DNA of 53,285 nt. Source: an uncultured Porphyromonadaceae bacterium (GTDB lineage: Bacteria > Bacteroidota > Bacteroidia > Bacteroidales > Paludibacteraceae). The position numbers and the translations under genes were made by a program. The DNA lies in NCBI GenBank assembly GCA_949285425.1, contig CASEAJ010000081.1, positions 1 through 53,285 of the forward strand, read 5' to 3'. Shown here one piece after another: positions 52,250 through 53,285 of the stretch. The notes beneath the pieces are model-generated. The model was not told where the DNA came from and ran no database searches. It was given only the letters and a program-made list of their open reading frames with translations. Numbering within the stretch: the first letter of the stretch is position 1; the number at the start of each line of letters is the position of its first letter.

Positions 52250-53080
52250 CTATTGTTTGATGAATTTCTGTACGGCGGTGTCGTTTACGGTCAACATATA
52301 TGCCCCGGCAGGCAGGGAGGTAATGTTGATGTGTTCCCCGCTTTTCCCTTGCATGGCTTGCTGCACCTTCCCCGACAGATCGTATATCTTCAGGTCGAAC
52401 GAATCTCCTTCGGTTGTGACAATGCAGAGTGTGTTGCGTTCCGGTTGGGTGACGGTGAAGGCAGGTCTGCCCGGATGGAGTGGAACAACGGTCTTGTCTT
52501 CTGCTTCCAAGCTAATGGTTTTTTCCGTTCCCGTGTTTTTGTTTTTGAATCCTAATATATATTCTTTGCCCTCACAACCTTCTATTTGCTCGTGCACGGC
52601 ATACAGGCAACTGCAGTCGCATAGTTCCCCTTCGTCAGAGACCTGTATGGAGATGGAGTCCGGCATGATGAAGAAAACAAGATGATGCACTCCGCAACAA
52701 TTCGCCTCGATGGTTCCGTCAATGTATAAAATGTTGTTCTCCAGTCGGAATGAAAGCGAAGCATCGGAAACGTCCGTATCGGGCAGGCACTCTCCTTTTA
52801 CGTAAAAAATCGTGTCGCTTCCCAGTATTTCGATGGGGGGATTTTGCGGTTCTTCCGGATCCGTCGGTATGCTTGGGACGGTGTCTGGCGGTATGTTGGG
52901 GATAGTATCCGTTGGTGTGCTTGGGACGGTGTCCGTCGGTATGTTAGGGATAGTATCCGTTGGTATGTAGGGGAGGGTGTCCAACGGTGTGTAAGGAATG
53001 GTGTCCATTATCATTCCTTTGGCCGAAACTGTGCAGCAGAAAATGAATGCAACAGCGCATAATAGAGTTTTTGTTTTCAT
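52250..53080 (-). CDS. T9SS-exported protein with proline/threonine octapeptide repeats
   Basis: A 276-residue protein from the ATG at 53,080; codons upstream to 53,104 precede a clean signal peptide (MKTKTLLCAVAFIFCCTVSA). Right after it come about six tandem octapeptides of the form DTIPNIPT/DTVPSTPT, encoded by a 24-bp tandem repeat near 52,860-53,010. A domain with clustered cysteines follows (ANCCGVHHLVFFI, CDCSCLYAVHEQIEGC), and a T9SS-like tail ends the protein (LKIYDLSGKVQQAM, LPAGAYMLTVND). The repeat is probably an extended linker that could vary in length between strains. Function is unknown; surface exposure is likely. Confidence 0.78.
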   Translation of the reverse strand: MKTKTLLCAVAFIFCCTVSAKGMIMDTIPYTPLDTLPYIPTDTIPNIPTDTVPSTPTDTIPNIPPDTVPSIPTDPEEPQNPPIEILGSDTIFYVKGECLPDTDVSDASLSFRLENNILYIDGTIEANCCGVHHLVFFIMPDSISIQVSDEGELCDCSCLYAVHEQIEGCEGKEYILGFKNKNTGTEKTISLEAEDKTVVPLHPGRPAFTVTQPERNTLCIVTTEGDSFDLKIYDLSGKVQQAMQGKSGEHINITSLPAGAYMLTVNDTAVQKFIKQ

Positions 53081-53149
53081 AGGTTTGTTTTTAGTGTATG
53101 ACATGATGATTTGTTTTGCATTTATGCCTATTAATGGTTTATCCAGACA

Positions 53150-53285
53150 CTGTCCAAAATTTTGTGTAAATGGAAACAGGATTCAGCTGTAAGTTTATTC
53201 TTATATCTGGATTCTGTTTTCAAAAATAAGCATAAATTGGTTCATAATCAACCCCCAGTTATGAATAGGCTGTGTCCATTTCTTC
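53150..53285. mobile_element. Possible insertion-sequence end at the right edge
   Basis: From CTGTCCAAAATT (53,150) the sequence continues with TTGTGTAAATGG and a hairpin-like pair GAAACAGGATTCAG (53,173) with CTGGATTCTGTTTTC (53,207). This resembles the terminal region of IS256-type elements as I remember them, but no transposase is in view and the window stops here. The first 12 bases recur inverted at 164-175. Confidence 0.3.

Overview
The window looks like chromosomal DNA of a Bacteroidota species of the order Bacteroidales. The signs are SusC/SusD pairs, a hybrid two-component regulator, -7 boxes of the TAnnTTTG type, few recognisable Shine-Dalgarno sites and a frdCAB-type fumarate reductase. 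Several secreted proteins end in type IX secretion (T9SS) sorting domains. Most gut Bacteroides lack T9SS, so a Prevotellaceae-like relative such as Paraprevotella is plausible, but I cannot name the species from sequence alone.

Positions 181-35,709 form one large polysaccharide utilisation locus (PUL). A minus-strand block (181-10,473) encodes a leucine-rich-repeat surface protein, a three-module GH5 endoglucanase with a T9SS tail, two module-only T9SS proteins, a second GH5 and a GH92 alpha-mannosidase-like enzyme. A divergent gene at 10,880 encodes a T9SS cargo protein of unknown function. A second minus-strand block (13,119-21,208) encodes a beta-propeller T9SS protein, a GH88 unsaturated glucuronyl hydrolase, a GH94 cellobiose-phosphorylase-type enzyme and an SSS-family symporter. 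A plus-strand block (21,515-35,709) encodes the hybrid two-component regulator, SusC, SusD, two lipoproteins and two alginate-lyase-fold lipoproteins. Lyase, GH88, GH92 and GH94 beside a cellulase-like GH5 is the enzyme order expected for a xanthan-type polymer: a cellulosic backbone with mannose and glucuronic acid side chains. The substrate is my inference.

The rest (36,340-53,080) is mainly housekeeping: fumarate reductase (with an AT-rich membrane-protein gene between frdC and frdA), aspartokinase, a DUF2007 protein, folK, dnaK, an rRNA/tRNA methyltransferase, a TIGR04076-type protein and recQ. It ends with an OmpR-type two-component system followed by two PepSY-like secreted proteins, and a T9SS protein with octapeptide repeats.

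Two features outside the genes stand out. First, six intergenic palindromic elements share one architecture: 18-nt palindromic units separated by exactly 4 nt (22-nt period), with 1, 3, 4, 4, 4 or 5 units. They fall into three sequence pairs (A/B, C/D, E/F), and within several elements complementary half-units are exchanged between units. Second, a 34-bp inverted repeat (31/34 identical) lies between the divergent genes at 10,473 and 10,880, with each arm exactly 25 bp from a -7 box, which makes it a strong candidate operator. A 437-bp MITE-like element with 28-bp terminal inverted repeats and a 9-bp target duplication has inserted beside the first array. The symporter/GH94 segment is much richer in G+C than its surroundings, and the change falls inside both genes.
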